Below, in pieces: positions 6,522-7,664 of a stretch of 7,664 bases of DNA. Under the pieces are notes generated by a model, which worked only from the letters and a program-made list of their open reading frames with translations, searched no databases and had not been told where the DNA came from. Position 1 is the stretch's first letter; each line of letters starts with the position of its first letter. The position numbers and the translations under genes were made by a program. The stretch is from Pseudobutyrivibrio sp. (lineage in GTDB: Bacteria; Bacillota; Clostridia; Lachnospirales; Lachnospiraceae), in assembly GCA_017557715.1 (NCBI GenBank), contig JAFYYE010000134.1, forward strand, positions 1 to 7,664, given 5' to 3'.

Positions 6522-6591
6522 TAAAGTTTTCATATCTAGGAATTATAATTGCAGTACAGATGGAACATGACCATTTCTATGGAGATTCAAT

Positions 6592-6781
6592 ATGGATGTA
6601 AAAGCTTCAAATCTAAATTTAACAAATCAAACTGTTATACCATCGAGAAAGGAAAGCCGACAAGGCATATTTTAAGGAAGGCTTTGTAGACAGATATGTA
6701 GAGAAGGAAGTGCAGAGGATGGAGGATTCTATTGGCAGGGATTTAAAGAAACAAGTCAAACTTAGCAGTGAGGAAATATAA
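6592..6781 (+). pseudogene. Small gene (about 62 codons) broken by a single-base frameshift
   Basis: ATG at 6592 follows GGAGA (6581-6585) by 6 bases. The frame starts MDVKASNLNLTNQTVIPSRK and hits a stop at 6673-6675. A second frame, one base later, runs on with a protein-like charged sequence (KAYFKEGFVDRY, EKEVQRMEDSIGRDLKKQ) to a stop at 6779-6781. Removing one A from the AAA at 6653-6655 joins the two frames into one continuous protein of about 62 residues. I do not recognise the family. The second half looks helical and highly charged. It may be a decayed gene, a sequencing error in the A-run, or less likely a programmed frameshift. Confidence 0.5.
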
Positions 6782-6804
6782 TGAGGTACTAGAAAGAGTT
6801 TTTC

Positions 6805-6833
6805 TTTACTTGCATTGCAAAATCATCTACAAT
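6805..6833 (+). promoter_or_regulatory. Promoter-like element just before the terminator
   Basis: TTTACT (6805-6810), a 17-base spacer and TACAAT (6828-6833). A start near 6840 would put the terminator hairpin at the very 5' end of the RNA, so either the match is fortuitous or it drives an attenuated leader of the XRE operon. A small palindrome, TTGCA-T-TGCAA, lies at 6810-6820. Confidence 0.25.
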
Positions 6834-6844
6834 TTAGTGAAAAC

Positions 6845-6878
6845 GGGGATGTAAAAAACCTTTTACATCCCCATTTTT
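6845..6878 (+). terminator. Strong intrinsic terminator
   Basis: A perfect 12-bp stem, GGGGATGTAAAA (6845-6856) with TTTTACATCCCC (6861-6872), loop AACC, followed by ATTTTT. It should end transcription from the CmpB/DUF2974 operon and the broken small gene, insulating the XRE unit. Confidence 0.88.
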
Positions 6879-6954
6879 GGGCAATGTAAAAGACTTTTGA
6901 TGGCGTAAACATCTTGTTTTGAATACTATTGAGTCAACAACAGGGAGGACACAA

Positions 6955-7545
6955 ATGGAACTAGGAAAAAGAATTAAGGATTACAGAAGTTCACTTAATT
7001 GGAATCAGGATGAACTTGCAGAGAAGATGTTTGTATCACGACAGACAATTTCTAATTGGGAAAATGAAAAGAGTTATCCAGATATCCAAAGCTTACTTTT
7101 ACTTAGTACTCTATTTGATGTCTCTATTGATCAATTAGTCAAAGGAGATGTAGAAAAGATGCAAAAGATTATTAATGAACAAGATGTAAATCAAATGAAG
7201 TTCTACGGAAAAGCAATGTTGCTATGCTTACTTATTTTGATTTTGACATTCGGTCCAGCGTATTTATTAATTGGGCTATGGTCATTGGTTCCAGAGGGGT
7301 TACTTATTATAGGAGCATTGTATTTCTCTATAAAGCTTGGAACGCTTCAAAAAGAGAATGATGTAAGTACTTACAAAGAGATTGTGTCATTTATGAATGG
7401 TAAAACACTTGATGAGGCAACCAAACAGCAGGAAATTGGGAAGCGTCCATATCAGACTACAGTTGTAACAATAGCTTCTGCATTGATAGCAGGTGTAGCA
7501 AGTCTCGCAGTTGTATTTGTATGTAAAAACTTTTTAGGATTATAA
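6955..7545 (+). CDS. XRE-family regulator with C-terminal membrane segments
   Basis: A 196-residue protein. Residues 1-62 form a canonical helix-turn-helix of the XRE/Cro family: LGKRIKDYRSSLNWNQDELA, then VSRQTISNWENEKSYPDI (27-44) and the closing LFDVSIDQLVKGD. A linker leads to hydrophobic segments at about 86-104, 107-127 and 169-191, so the DNA-binding domain is probably tethered to the membrane. Such HTH proteins with membrane tails are common in Firmicutes and often sit beside small membrane-protein or transporter genes that they control. An upstream in-frame TTG (6919) would add 12 residues, but the GGGAGG (6943-6948) 6 bases before ATG 6955 decides for the ATG. Stop and next start are 20 bases apart, so it is cotranscribed with the partial gene downstream. 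Ligand and targets unknown. Confidence 0.88.
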   Translation: MELGKRIKDYRSSLNWNQDELAEKMFVSRQTISNWENEKSYPDIQSLLLLSTLFDVSIDQLVKGDVEKMQKIINEQDVNQMKFYGKAMLLCLLILILTFGPAYLLIGLWSLVPEGLLIIGALYFSIKLGTLQKENDVSTYKEIVSFMNGKTLDEATKQQEIGKRPYQTTVVTIASALIAGVASLAVVFVCKNFLGL

Positions 7546-7565
7546 GAGAGAAGGAGAATAATAAA

Positions 7566-7664
7566 ATGAAAGAATTAATGACAAAAGAAAATGGATACAA
7601 AGTAATGGCATTTATTGGTTGGGTATTAGCAATGTTAATGAATCATATTACTCATAGAGAATAC
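7566..7664 (+). CDS. Start of a small membrane-protein gene (cut by window end)
   Basis: ATG at 7566 with AAGGAG (7551-7556) 9 bases before it; the frame is open for 33 codons to the window edge. The protein begins MKELMTKENGYKVMAFIGWV and continues into a hydrophobic stretch (about 13-25), followed by a His-containing polar part (NHITHREY). Its place directly after the XRE regulator suggests a target or partner of that regulator. Too short to assign a family. Confidence 0.65.
   Translation, partial: MKELMTKENGYKVMAFIGWVLAMLMNHITHREY

Larger units (their letters stand above)
6522..6954. other. Long, mostly non-coding interval
   Basis: Between the hydrolase and the XRE gene. It holds a frameshifted small ORF (6592-6781), a promoter-like pair (6805-6833), a strong terminator hairpin (6845-6878) and an 11-bp palindrome AAAAGACTTTT (6888-6898) about 60 bases before the XRE start. 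A TATAAT at 6544-6549 has no fitting -35. I saw no tRNA or riboswitch-like structure. Confidence 0.6.

Noticed and set aside
6810..6820. TTGCA-T-TGCAA as a second binding site for the Crp/Fnr regulator
   Set aside because: Its arms are 5 bp and the centre is 1 base instead of 2, changing the half-site spacing; likely chance in AT-rich DNA.
6919..6954. TTG start adding 12 residues to the XRE regulator
   Set aside because: GGGAGG is ideally placed for ATG 6955, and XRE proteins typically begin with the MELGKRIK-type sequence.
1..7664. CRISPR array, IS element, phage gene, tRNA or riboswitch
   Set aside because: No regularly spaced repeats, transposase or integrase-like protein, tRNA-like fold or recognisable aptamer was found by reading both strands.

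Overview
The window comes from an AT-rich, low-GC Gram-positive anaerobe. Strong AGGAGG-type ribosome binding sites, sigma-A-like promoters and the protein families present (a clostridial-type Crp/Fnr regulator with a small PAS protein, PsiE, CmpB/PF06541, DUF2974, and an XRE regulator with a membrane tail) suggest a Lachnospiraceae-like Clostridia chromosome. The family assignment is inference. No phage, transposase, CRISPR or stable-RNA gene was seen. This looks like ordinary chromosome with a few degraded or unusual small genes.

Layout. (1) 1-822: 3' part of a biotin synthase gene (bioB) cut by the window edge. (2) 901-2270: a clear sigma-A promoter and a membrane-anchored S41-family serine peptidase-like protein; its coding region holds a perfect 12-bp inverted repeat. 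(3) 2260-3244, minus strand: a Crp/Fnr-type regulator overlapping a short PAS-domain gene that lacks the second half of its PAS domain; the PAS gene overlaps the end of the peptidase gene convergently by 11 bp. (4) 3245-3368: a divergent promoter region with a perfect 16-bp palindrome. (5) 3369-3959: a small protein of unknown function starting with an FLGPIH motif, transcribed away from the regulator. (6) 4065-6521: a plus-strand run of psiE-like, a hairpin, a CmpB-like membrane protein with a coiled-coil tail, and a DUF2974 alpha/beta-hydrolase. (7) 6522-6954: mostly non-coding, with a frameshifted small ORF and a strong terminator. (8) 6955-7664: an XRE regulator with a membrane tail followed by the start of a small membrane-protein gene running off the window.

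Functionally the window is a set of small independent units. The best candidate for an undescribed system is the 2260-3959 block: Crp/Fnr regulator plus PAS protein on one strand, the FLGPIH protein on the other, sharing a palindromic operator. Clostridial regulators of this kind are commonly linked to redox or nitrosative-stress responses, so a stress-sensing switch is a reasonable but untested inference. The second candidate is the CmpB-like/DUF2974 gene pair, a membrane protein with a cytoplasmic coiled coil directly followed by a soluble serine hydrolase.
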